From JBNJEM01 sp051745935 (GTDB taxonomy: Bacteria > Planctomycetota > Planctomycetia > Pirellulales > Pirellulaceae), in contig JBNJEM010000146.1 in the NCBI GenBank assembly GCA_051745935.1, forward strand, positions 1-13,454: a DNA stretch of 13,454 nucleotides, given 5' to 3'. Positions 7,051 through 13,453 of this stretch are shown here, piece by piece (the stretch's first letter is position 1; each line of letters opens with the position of its first letter). The notes under the pieces are model-generated. The model was not told where the DNA came from, did no database searches, and saw only the letters and a list, made by a program, of their open reading frames with translations. Made by a program: the position numbers and the translations under genes.

Positions 7051-8220
7051 TTACATATTCGTGATGGCACTATTCCGGCGTTTGCGCCACGCCGCCCACG
7101 CTGCCACAATAACCACGGCGCACGCACCACCACCGATAACCACCGCTCTCAGCGTGCCGCTACTCCTCGTCCTTTTTTCTTCAGCGATCCTGCTGTTCAG
7201 CTCCTTCGTGAGACTCACGATTTCTTCTTCGGTCATCTTTCGTAGTGGTGCATTGTCGGAATCCCTGATGGAGAGCTCTACTCGTCCTCCCGCATCCGCC
7301 GGAAGATGCTTTACGGGCACCTTCGGCGGAAATGCGAATGCCAAAGCATCGTCCGGCAGCGGCTCGTTAACTATCAGATTCCTAACCCGCGCCAACATTA
7401 CGTGATTGTTGGCTCCTCCGATCTCTACCACCCGAGGGAAGAACACTCCATTGCCGCAATTCGCGAATTGCGTTACTTCCCGAGGGGCACTGTAATCCTT
7501 GTCGTCGGTCTTTATGCGCACCACCGACTTCCGCACCAGGTAATTGACTGAAGGATCAAAACAGAGGTCGATGTACGACTCAGAAGGATTCCCGCTGCTG
7601 TCGGGAATAGCAAAACGCACCTTCCATACGTCATGCCCCCCGACAACGTCTCCGCCAAGCACGTTTACGGCCGGACTCCAATCGAGCAGCTGCTCGGGCG
7701 TCCAGCTACTAGACGTGCCGCCGAACGAAATCGAAAACAGCAGTACTAACGATGGATCACGGACGCCCAACTGCGACTCTTGTGACCTTGGCATCTGTGG
7801 CCCGGTTAGGCCCCTAGCGCCGCCAACGTCCTTTGGCTTCTCCGGATCCCAGCCTTCGAGCAATCGCGTCCTTTTTCCGTCCCGGAACAAATCTCCCAAG
7901 GTACCGGATTTCGAGTAGCGCCAACGTATTCTCTCCAAATCATCAGCGCTTCGCTTCGACCATCGCCACTGAGTCATCACAGGTGCTGGGGAGTCGTCAC
8001 TCCTGAGCCGATAATCGTGAATATCAATCTCCACATCAAACGCATGGATCAATTGCACACCACTCGTATGCCATTTCACCAAATCATGCGCGGAAGGCGT
8101 CGCCCCCAAGAGCTGAGCGCTGTGAATGGATGCTCCAAACGCAACCCAGGTGAACGCAACACTCATCAGCCCTCTTACTCTACCCTCCCACCATCCCCAT
8201 CGCATGAAGTAGACCCACAT
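7051..8220 (-). CDS. Exported hypothetical protein with a C-terminal membrane anchor (LolA-like fold possible)
   Basis: From the preferred start the product has 389 residues. The N-terminus carries a hydrophobic signal-like segment at about 18-36 (MSVAFTWVAFGASIHSA). A long soluble domain follows, with strands such as WRWSKRSADDLERIRWRYS, VWKVRFAIP, YIDLCFDPSVNYLVRK and EPLPDDALAFAFPP. The last resembles the end of LolA/outer-membrane-lipoprotein-sorting-like domains in planctomycetes; this is suggestive only. A charged helix rich in Glu and Arg (about 330-355) precedes a membrane helix at about 359-376 and an RKRR tail. The frame extends to 8394, but the ATG at 8220 is preceded by GGGAGG 7 nt upstream, the same arrangement as at 9403. 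The plan matches the protein at 125-1168. The DUF1573 gene follows after 448 bp. Function unknown. Confidence 0.75.
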   Translation of the reverse strand: MWVYFMRWGWWEGRVRGLMSVAFTWVAFGASIHSAQLLGATPSAHDLVKWHTSGVQLIHAFDVEIDIHDYRLRSDDSPAPVMTQWRWSKRSADDLERIRWRYSKSGTLGDLFRDGKRTRLLEGWDPEKPKDVGGARGLTGPQMPRSQESQLGVRDPSLVLLFSISFGGTSSSWTPEQLLDWSPAVNVLGGDVVGGHDVWKVRFAIPDSSGNPSESYIDLCFDPSVNYLVRKSVVRIKTDDKDYSAPREVTQFANCGNGVFFPRVVEIGGANNHVMLARVRNLIVNEPLPDDALAFAFPPKVPVKHLPADAGGRVELSIRDSDNAPLRKMTEEEIVSLTKELNSRIAEEKRTRSSGTLRAVVIGGGACAVVIVAAWAAWRKRRNSAITNM

Positions 8221-9088
8221 GATTACGCCTCCCACTTCTCTTTTCAATGCTCGATATGTCCGTTGCATTTTGCCGCGCATCCTTTCTGAGTGTACGCAGG
8301 CCGACGCATCTCCTTCCACTACCCTAATCGCTACAACGCCTGAAAGCACATCCATTACAATATTCACACGCCCAGCCATGTGAAACCGCCACATGGTAAG
8401 TGTTCAGTTTGCCTTGTAGGTGTGTAACAGCAGCCTTTGCTCCGCGTACTCTTCTCGCCGCGCCTCTTCTCGCCGCGCCTTGGATTCAGACCCGCCCTTA
8501 TTGACGATTCGCAGGCATTGCCTTACCCACATCCTCCTACACATCCGGCACGCTCCGTTCAAGCACACGTACTGCACAACTAGCGCGCAATAGATTGCTT
8601 GGCCGACGCGGAGCATTCATTTGTGCCAGAGATAACGAGATAAACAGCGTCGCTGCCAGACTCGCCCCGGCCTAGAGCCGCCTCTTTCCAACATGTTCAA
8701 ACCCGACACCATCCCGCAAGACACGCAAGCACTCTGAACAGCTTGTCCAGCCTCCGCTCGATTCCCTCTACACGTGCGTTTCACTTCCTTCTGGAACGCT
8801 ACATGTGACTTTCACCCGAAAACCGTCGGTGCGCTGGGAACACGAGATCGCAATCTGCTGGCAGCAATTCCAGCAACACCGAGCGGTATCGAGCCTTCAT
8901 TCTCCTTTGCTCTCTGGATACGTATACGCCCTCGCTCAATAGTCATTACCTGGCATGGTGATAGGACGGTGCCAATAACGTATTTCGGTTCTGTTTCTCA
9001 CGCGAAAACCTCGACGTTTTTGGGATTTTCCAGGATCGCCACGAACGGTCCTGCCAGACAACACGCGTTCCCTTCACCATGCCACTTA
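8221..9088. other. Long gene-poor spacer (868 bp)
   Basis: I support no gene here. A 70-codon minus-strand frame (8404-8616) has no ribosome binding site, and its repeated ARREE comes from a 15-bp tandem duplication at 8449-8478. Plus-strand frames through 8774-9574 run opposite to the Cys-rich gene and look like shadows. The spacer probably holds the leader and promoter of the gene starting at 8220, but I could not identify them. Confidence 0.4.
8449..8478. repeat. 15-bp perfect tandem duplication
   Basis: The unit CTCTTCTCGCCGCGC occurs twice head to tail, at 8449-8463 and 8464-8478. It lies in a spacer where no gene is well supported. It is a likely slippage product and has no obvious function. 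Confidence 0.7.
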
Positions 9089-9403
9089 TCACCCGCATAT
9101 GTTGGCGTTCGTTGGGCAGACGCACTCCGTCACATCGTCGAGACACTTGCCAGGGCACGAGTTCCATCTGGAACATACCCAGTACATGTGAGGTACACAG
9201 GCGTGCTTCACTGCAGAAGCGTTGCAAGTGTCTCCGTCGATTACATTCCTACAATCGGTGGACTGACAGACGCCAGAACACCAACTCGCAGAGTTCGTAT
9301 CACACTCTTCGTACATACCAGCAACACATCGGCCAATAGGCACCCCAAGAATGGCGCCGACAAGCACACACGACACAATAATGAAAGACAGCCGGTAAGA
9401 CAT
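9089..9403 (-). CDS. Small exported cysteine-rich protein
   Basis: The 104-aa product begins with MSYR and a hydrophobic core at about residues 5-22 (LSFIIVSCVLVGAILGVP), a clear signal peptide, with cleavage likely between about 21 and 29. It has 14 cysteines in all: Cys12 within the signal, Cys26 near its end, and 12 in the remaining 70 residues (34, 42, 46, 51, 60, 69, 77, 83, 87, 94, 96, 103). The even number and density suggest a disulfide-locked extracellular protein. The start is strong: GGGAGG lies 7 nt before the ATG. I recognise no family; the pattern is not zinc-finger-like, having few His and being exported. It lies downstream of the IS1380-like fragment and upstream of a C-anchored exported gene. 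A MauE-thioredoxin gene about 1.3 kb upstream could supply its disulfide chemistry (inference). Confidence 0.75.
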   Translation of the reverse strand: MSYRLSFIIVSCVLVGAILGVPIGRCVAGMYEECDTNSASWCSGVCQSTDCRNVIDGDTCNASAVKHACVPHMYWVCSRWNSCPGKCLDDVTECVCPTNANICG

Positions 9404-9558
9404 CGATCTACCTCCCAGGAAACTTGTAACAACACTCAGACGGACCGTACGTCCACATGCCGCACTACCAGGTTACGCCAGAAAGAGAAGGTCGCAATCT
9501 GGCAATACCGCTCACACCACATCCTTACAACCGTTCGGAATACTGTCGTTGTCATAGC

Positions 9559-9813
9559 CTATTCAGATACGTAGCTAAGAAGTCGCTGCACCAGGGGGTC
9601 GTCGCGATAATGCGCCACATCTCGCAGTTCACGAACCCCAAGTATGAGATGAACGATCAACTGAAGAAAGATGGTGGTGCGGTCGCAGATCTTGCCCTTG
9701 GCAAAATGTCGAAAGCACTGCTGCAATCGTGCCTTAAGCGAAATGATTTGAACGAACCGCTGAATCACCACGAATCCAGCGACCCAAGTCAATCGCTGGT
9801 CTTCAAATCGCAA
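9559..9813 (-). pseudogene. N-terminal fragment of an IS1380-like DDE transposase
   Basis: The frame encodes about 84 residues starting FEDQRLTWVAGFVVIQRF, then ARLQQCFRHF, then FLQLIVHLILGVRELRDVAHYRDDPLVQRLL, and stops at 9559. This matches the N-terminal helical part of IS1380-type transposases (an ..LT..AG... opening, then a helical stretch ending in RDDP-L). The catalytic DDE core is absent, so it cannot be active. The only start is a TTG without ribosome binding site. The frame overlaps the end of the GT2 fragment by 11 bp, which marks a junction: GT2 sequence is recognisable up to GADIAI and transposase-like sequence from just after it. I find no terminal inverted repeat or matching 3' end. 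The family assignment is from remembered motifs; the neighbouring IS4 superfamily is the alternative. Confidence 0.6.
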
Positions 9814-10324
9814 TGTCGGCCCCAGCTCGTATCGCCTCCCGCAACTTCCGCTCTTCAGCTACCGGGCAGGCCCCATCCGCGTCAGCAAAGAGAATCACTT
9901 CGCCGACGCTCGCCTGCACACCGGTTCGCACCGCCGCGCCCTTGCCCGCGTTGACGGCGTGCCGGGCAAGTTTCAACTCCGGCCAATCGTCGGCCAGCCT
10001 GGTGAGCACCTCCCCCGTGGCGTCGCCACTCCCGTCATCCACCACGATGACTTCATACGCCCCCCCAAACACTTGCTCCATGTACCGCCGAACTTCCGCG
10101 AGAAATCCTGGCAGCCGAGCCTCTTCATTGTAGGCAGGGATCACCAGCGACATGTCCAGCGTGCTCAGACTCGCAGCGACGTCCGACGCGATGTCGCTGC
10201 GCACGGCACCCTGCGTGCTCCGTGTTGCCGCGTCCAGTCGCTTGCCCTGCCGTAAACGATCAGAACCCGAGGGAAGCTTCAACCCAGGATAGCGGTAGAC
10301 ACGTTTTCCCAGTTTTCCGGCCAT
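9803..10324 (-). pseudogene. GT2 polyprenyl-phosphate glycosyltransferase, truncated (N-terminal half)
   Basis: DPM1-like GT2 enzymes make polyprenyl-phosphate hexose from a nucleotide sugar at the cytoplasmic face, feeding GT39 enzymes. Seen in the 173-aa frame: a poorly conserved N-terminal stretch of about 57 residues, then the GT-A domain with LVIPAYNEEARLPGFL, VIVVDDGSGDAT, NAGKGAAVRTGV, FADADGACP (the DxD region) and EAIRAGADIAI. Homologues continue with GSR and about 100 further residues; here a TGA follows directly. The second catalytic half and any C-terminal helix are missing, so it is probably inactive. The frame can begin at GTG 10387, but ATG 10324 has GGGAAAGG 8 nt upstream. Downstream, in another frame, lies transposase-like sequence. 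A C-terminal GT2 remnant at 2895-3101 would supply the missing end apart from about 50-60 central residues. Confidence 0.85.
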
Positions 10325-10495
10325 GACCATCACCTTTCCCACTCGCAAGTGACCGGTGAGAATAAGGAGGGAGTTTTGTACGTTCACTGCAACCCGATTT
10401 CCTCGGTTACAAATGCTCCCAATCTACTAAACGTTCCGTGAACCGCGACCATGCTTACCCGCACATCACAAAATGGCAACGACCCCCAACATCCG

Positions 10496-10507
10496 CCCCC
10501 CCCCCCC
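10496..10507 (-). repeat. Homopolymer run of 12 G (coding strand)
   Basis: Twelve C in a row on the plus strand, so 12 G on the transcribed direction, about 170 bp before the GT2 fragment start and next to the GTGAC cluster. Runs of this length slip easily in replication and in sequencing, so the exact count is uncertain. A similar run of 13 precedes the MauE gene. Confidence 0.9.
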
Positions 10508-10516
10508 GTGATTTCG

Positions 10517-10553
10517 GTGACACTGTCACGTCACATGTTACGCCCCGTGACGT
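10517..10553. promoter_or_regulatory. Putative operator: overlapping GTGAC palindromes
   Basis: GTGACACTGTCAC (10517-10529) is a perfect 6+1+6 palindrome. Overlapping its right arm, ACGTCAC (10528-10534) pairs with GTGACGT (10547-10553) across 12 nt. Four GTGAC/GTCAC half-sites therefore fall within 37 bp. This looks like a multi-dimer binding site for a helix-turn-helix regulator; which one cannot be told. It could also be a nested RNA hairpin. Confidence 0.4.
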
Positions 10554-10658
10554 ATATTACTCCCCAAAACTCAACATCCGTAGACCTTCCTGCTGGTCGG
10601 CATCGCCATGACTGTCTACCTAAAAACCAGCTAAACCGTCACCGTGCTCCCTGACCAA

Positions 10659-11573
10659 TCACTGAGTTGTAGTTCGCAGCTGCGCAGCGGCGGTGACAGC
10701 GACCACCCGGCCGTCCTCCAATAACAATTCCGTGGGGGTTTGCACAAACCACGTCCGTGAATCGAGAAGCCTGGAATAAGCAATGTCATGTGGGAGCACG
10801 TCGCGAGTTCCAAACGGTGGTATTTCAATAATAGCAACCCGCTGAACGCCCTCCTCCGACGGATTCCGCGAGGGTTTACTGGACCGGAGCGCCGCTACAT
10901 ACTCGCGACACTTTGGGCAGTCGTGATGATACAGCACCGCGCGCCAGTGTCCCCGCATCAACGCCCCCCCGCCCTTGAGATATTTGGCCAGCGGAAAGCT
11001 CATGCCGACCCATTTCTCGGGCTCGAGAACCACAATGTTTGAATCAAGGGTCAAAAGCCCCTCGTGCGTTAAGGAAGCAGGTTGAAATGTCGCCATCCCA
11101 TAGGCCGCGGGAAGCCCCACCAGCAGTAGCAGCGAACACGCGACCTTCACCCGCAGCGACCGCCAACGCCGGCCCTCACCGACGCTCGAGCTGGCAGAGC
11201 CTCGCGCGGGACGCGCCCACAGAAGCAGTCCTACCACAATCAGATCGACACACAGGATAACGGCCGGAGGGATTTCCAGGCCGCCAAAGCAGCCGCATGA
11301 GGGCTCGCCGGCAACCAACTTCGCCCCGGCTACCACGAGAAAGAGACAGAAGGTCGCCAGAGAAGCCAACCAAGTGAATCCTGGAAAGAGCCCCAGGAGC
11401 AACAGCACGCTTAACGCGAACTCATATTCCACCACGCCCATCAAAAACCAACGAGACGTTAACAGCCCCGTTTCCGCCGTCGGCGCGGTGAGCAGTTGGG
11501 AGCCCTTGAGAACGGCCGCCAAGAGAAGCAAGAGACCGACAAAGCAGCCGAAAGTGCGATTTCTGTAGAACAT
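10659..11573 (-). CDS. MauE/DoxX-family membrane protein fused to a thioredoxin-like domain
   Basis: The 304-aa product has a MauE/DoxX-type N-terminal half with four membrane helices at about residues 9-28, 44-62, 66-88 and 103-120. The family's conserved cysteine motif SCGCFGG is at 92-98, between helices 3 and 4. A fifth helix at about 142-161 leads to an extracytoplasmic domain with YHHDCPKCREY (CPKC at 219-222) and later WFVQTPTELLLEDGRVVAV. The CxxC with a downstream cis-Pro-like TP and a PTELLLEDGRV ending is typical of a thioredoxin fold. Such proteins are thought to handle electron transfer for disulfide formation or reduction outside the membrane; MauE itself serves methylamine dehydrogenase maturation, but no mau genes are seen. 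The ATG at 11573 follows a G13 run with only CAAC between. A Cys-rich exported protein and a DUF1573 protein (SCGC) encoded downstream are possible clients. Confidence 0.88.
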   Translation of the reverse strand: MFYRNRTFGCFVGLLLLLAAVLKGSQLLTAPTAETGLLTSRWFLMGVVEYEFALSVLLLLGLFPGFTWLASLATFCLFLVVAGAKLVAGEPSCGCFGGLEIPPAVILCVDLIVVGLLLWARPARGSASSSVGEGRRWRSLRVKVACSLLLLVGLPAAYGMATFQPASLTHEGLLTLDSNIVVLEPEKWVGMSFPLAKYLKGGGALMRGHWRAVLYHHDCPKCREYVAALRSSKPSRNPSEEGVQRVAIIEIPPFGTRDVLPHDIAYSRLLDSRTWFVQTPTELLLEDGRVVAVTAAAQLRTTTQ

Positions 11574-11577
11574 GTTG

Positions 11578-11590
11578 CCCCCCCCCCCCC
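11578..11590 (-). repeat. Homopolymer run of 13 G in the ribosome-binding position of the MauE gene
   Basis: Thirteen C on the plus strand read as 13 G immediately before CAAC-ATG of the MauE/thioredoxin gene. It occupies the Shine-Dalgarno position; other genes here use GGGGAGG or GGGAGG. A change in length would change the distance from any purine-rich upstream contact to the start codon and could vary translation. The exact length may be a sequencing estimate. Confidence 0.9.
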
Positions 11591-11638
11591 GACAGCGATT
11601 GCCCAGGAGTTTGGAGGTTGGGAAGCGTCAATGAGCCG

Positions 11639-11666
11639 ATTCTCTCAAACGTTTACCGCGTGTCAA
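11639..11666 (-). promoter_or_regulatory. Putative sigma-70-type promoter of the MauE gene
   Basis: On the minus strand a perfect -35 box TTGACA (11661-11666) is followed after 16 bp by GAGAAT (11639-11644), a 4-of-6 match to TATAAT. An A/T-rich stretch lies just upstream. Transcription would start near 11632, giving a leader of about 60 nt that contains the G13 run. Planctomycete promoters are poorly defined, so this is a prediction from general consensus only. Confidence 0.4.
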
Positions 11667-11781
11667 TACTTTTCCCGAAATTATTGAGAAGTTTTTCAAG
11701 TTTTGTTCCTAGGCTTATTCTGTCCAATCCAGTAAAGGGAGAATCATGTCCGGCTCGCATCCATCGTCGCTCGCAAGGCAA

Positions 11782-11847
11782 CCCAGGGTTGCGCCAAGCC
11801 TCGCCTTGGCTCCTCCCTGGGCTGTGGTAGGGACGTCGCTTCGCGAC
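11782..11847. repeat. Nested inverted-repeat element plus adjacent hairpin
   Basis: CCCAGGG (11782-11788) pairs with CCCTGGG (11815-11821). Inside it, after 4 nt on each side, GCCAAG (11793-11798) pairs with CTTGGC (11805-11810). A second hairpin, GTCGC/GCGAC, follows at 11835-11847. The symmetrical two-tier design resembles dispersed palindromic elements of planctomycete intergenic DNA. No coding potential is supported. Confidence 0.55.
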
Positions 11848-11917
11848 TTTCAGGCAACTTGAGCGAGACCACGAGCGACCACCGTCGCCGGCATCTCGGC
11901 CCCCTCACCCCCGTCCG

Positions 11918-11941
11918 CTCTCCCCGGAAGCCGGGGGAGAG
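11918..11941. repeat. GC-rich intergenic hairpin (CTCTCCCCGG / CCGGGGGAGAG)
   Basis: A ten-base arm CTCTCCCCGG (11918-11927) and the arm CCGGGGGAGAG (11931-11941) pair across AAG with one extra G. It follows a run of C/T-rich bases (CCCCTCACCCCC). Elements of this form, with pyrimidine-rich flank and CTCTCCCC palindrome, recur in intergenic DNA of many bacteria; only one copy is visible here. Confidence 0.55.
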
Positions 11942-12026
11942 GGGAGAAGCATGTGAAGGGATTTGACGGCCGGAATAAGGTGAAATGTTGGAATACGTTT
12001 GCCCCTGATTTCGTGAAGGAGGATGG

Positions 12027-12143
12027 ATGGCGAAGAAGCGTGGGACATTTACTCCATCTTTTGTGGCAAAGGTGGACCTGCGCGGCTGTTTCGTGGCAAC
12101 TATGTCAAGCGGTGTCCCTGCAATGTCCACGGTGAAATGGTGA
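12027..12143 (+). pseudogene. Remnant of an IS3-type OrfA start (transposase N-terminus)
   Basis: A 38-codon frame begins MAKKRGTFTPSFVAKV, which resembles the opening of IS3-family OrfA proteins (MAKKRRxF.xEFKAKV). It then departs from the family at once and stops at TGA. A good ribosome-binding sequence, AAGGAGG, lies about 8 nt upstream, as expected if the true 5' end of an IS gene has been kept. No helix-turn-helix, OrfB or terminal repeat is seen, so it is dead. It is the only plus-strand gene trace in the window. The match covers only about 16 residues, so chance is possible. Confidence 0.4.
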
Positions 12144-12166
12144 CCGCGCTCGATACACTCACAAGC

Positions 12167-13453
12167 TCACTCGCCTGTCTTGACAGCCTTGGCTCCGAAA
12201 AGAGAAGACATGCGCCGGAGCAGCGTGTCCAACCCGTACATGACCAGCAGCATCTTGATTCCCACCAACGGCAGGGCATAACGCTCGTAGTAGCTAATCA
12301 GGATATACGGCAGCAAGAAAACACCATAAATCAACGCGGCGGCCAGTACTTGCTTCTCCAGAGGTTGCCGTCGCAGGCATAAGACAAGCACCACGCTCGC
12401 AAAAGGCATCAGGAAGATCGCTCGCTTCAGGGCCACGATCCAAGACGGGCGGCGCTTCTCGTGCAAAGATGGTTGATACCACAGAGTGGCCACCAGAAAA
12501 CGATTCGCCACGCGATCGCAGAAACCTAACGGGTCTTTCAACACGGATCTCCGCAGCTCCGGCCATTTCGAGGCAACAAAATCGAGCTCGCCGGCCTCTA
12601 AGTACTCTTTGCGCTGCGGACCTGGCCGCTGCCACGGATGGAGAGCAAACGTCTTGGCGTCGAGTGCCCCATCGTCGTCCAAACACTGCGACTGCCAGGC
12701 CTCGTACACCGCATTTGACTTGATCGGGATCCACGCGCCCAGCATCACGCGATTGCGAACGGTCCAGGGAAGCACGACGGTTATCGAGCATAAGGCGGCT
12801 ACTAGCAGCGGTGCCCCCTTCCGGAGCCCCTCATGAAAACTCAGAGACCTCTCGAATCCGCGCGGCATCCACCGGATCATGGTCAGCACCGCCCACGTCG
12901 CTCCGGCGACGGGGCTGCAAAGGGCCGCGAAGCCGCCAAACCCACCCCACAACGCCGCTTTGAGCAACGACGCCGGTCCCGCCCACCACTGGACGATTCC
13001 CAGCCAGAGGCCATCGACCACCAGCAGCAGAAGCCACTCATCGTGCGTCCTTTGAAACATCCCGTGGAAATGGGCAGCCAAACCGACCACGAAGACTCCG
13101 TAGCCCAACCAGATCCGGCCCAGCCGTTGCGATTCCCGGGTGATGATCGCCCCGGTAAGTAGCAGAACCAGATACTTGATCACCAGCACGAGTTCAATGA
13201 CCAGCTCGCGGTCATCCCCGGTAACCCAATACAAGCCCGCCAGAACATACGGCAAGACAGGGGCCATCCACGCAGTGGGGCCGGACGGCTCACAAAACGG
13301 ATCCGCGAACCCTCTTCCGCCGCGTATCGCTCGTGCTATCTCGTCATACTCGGCCCCTAAATGATCATTCACGTCGGAGGCCAACCATTTGGACGGCCCC
13401 GGATGACGGAACCGCCAGTCGGCAATTGCCATAAACACCAGCAGGATTCCACC
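12167..13453 (-). CDS. GT39-like integral membrane glycosyltransferase, 5' end outside window
   Basis: At least 428 residues are present. The frame stays open to the window edge, so the start is outside; the GTG at 13438 and the ATG two codons later would cut into the first membrane helix (..ILLVFMAIADW..) and are unlikely starts. The first external loop reads DVNDHLGAEYDEIARAIRGG, then RGFADPF and GPTAWMAPVLPYVLAGLYW. This layout (acidic pair, G-R-GF, PTA-W-PP-P) is that of PMT/ArnT-like GT39 membrane enzymes. Multiple helices follow, then a hydrophilic segment with ALHPWQRPGPQRKEYL, and closing helices ending in a basic tail. It lacks the DVHPPLYY motif of the two other GT39 proteins here, so it belongs to a different subgroup. 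It presumably glycosylates a cell-surface acceptor; the substrate is unknown. A gap of nearly 600 bp separates it from the MauE gene. Confidence 0.85.
   Translation of the reverse strand, partial: GGILLVFMAIADWRFRHPGPSKWLASDVNDHLGAEYDEIARAIRGGRGFADPFCEPSGPTAWMAPVLPYVLAGLYWVTGDDRELVIELVLVIKYLVLLLTGAIITRESQRLGRIWLGYGVFVVGLAAHFHGMFQRTHDEWLLLLVVDGLWLGIVQWWAGPASLLKAALWGGFGGFAALCSPVAGATWAVLTMIRWMPRGFERSLSFHEGLRKGAPLLVAALCSITVVLPWTVRNRVMLGAWIPIKSNAVYEAWQSQCLDDDGALDAKTFALHPWQRPGPQRKEYLEAGELDFVASKWPELRRSVLKDPLGFCDRVANRFLVATLWYQPSLHEKRRPSWIVALKRAIFLMPFASVVLVLCLRRQPLEKQVLAAALIYGVFLLPYILISYYERYALPLVGIKMLLVMYGLDTLLRRMSSLFGAKAVKTGE

Larger units (their letters stand above)
10325..10658. promoter_or_regulatory. 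Spacer upstream of the truncated GT2 gene, with G12 run and GTGAC cluster
   Basis: No gene lies here. Read on the minus strand it carries, in order, the end of the MauE transcript, a cluster of GTGAC half-sites (10517-10553), a run of 12 G (10496-10507) and the GT2 leader with GGGAAAGG at 10333-10340. The spacing suggests a regulatory region for the GT2 gene before it was broken. I could not assign -35 and -10 boxes with confidence. Confidence 0.4.

Noticed and set aside
8404..8616. 70-codon minus-strand frame with repeated ARREE
   Set aside because: There is no ribosome binding site before either possible ATG, no signal or domain, and the repeat is explained by a 15-bp tandem duplication.
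8774..9574. 266-codon open frame on the plus strand
   Set aside because: It runs opposite to the Cys-rich gene, which has a signal peptide and a strong ribosome binding site. The product is a Thr/Arg/His-rich string with no motif or signal and no ribosome binding site, typical of an antisense shadow.
10659..11573. Methylamine utilisation locus
   Set aside because: The MauE/DoxX domain alone suggested it, but no methylamine dehydrogenase subunit or other mau gene is present and the protein carries a thioredoxin-like domain found in general redox contexts.
11744..12130. 128-codon minus-strand frame
   Set aside because: It is made largely of the translated palindromic repeats (11782-11941) and has no ribosome binding site or domain.
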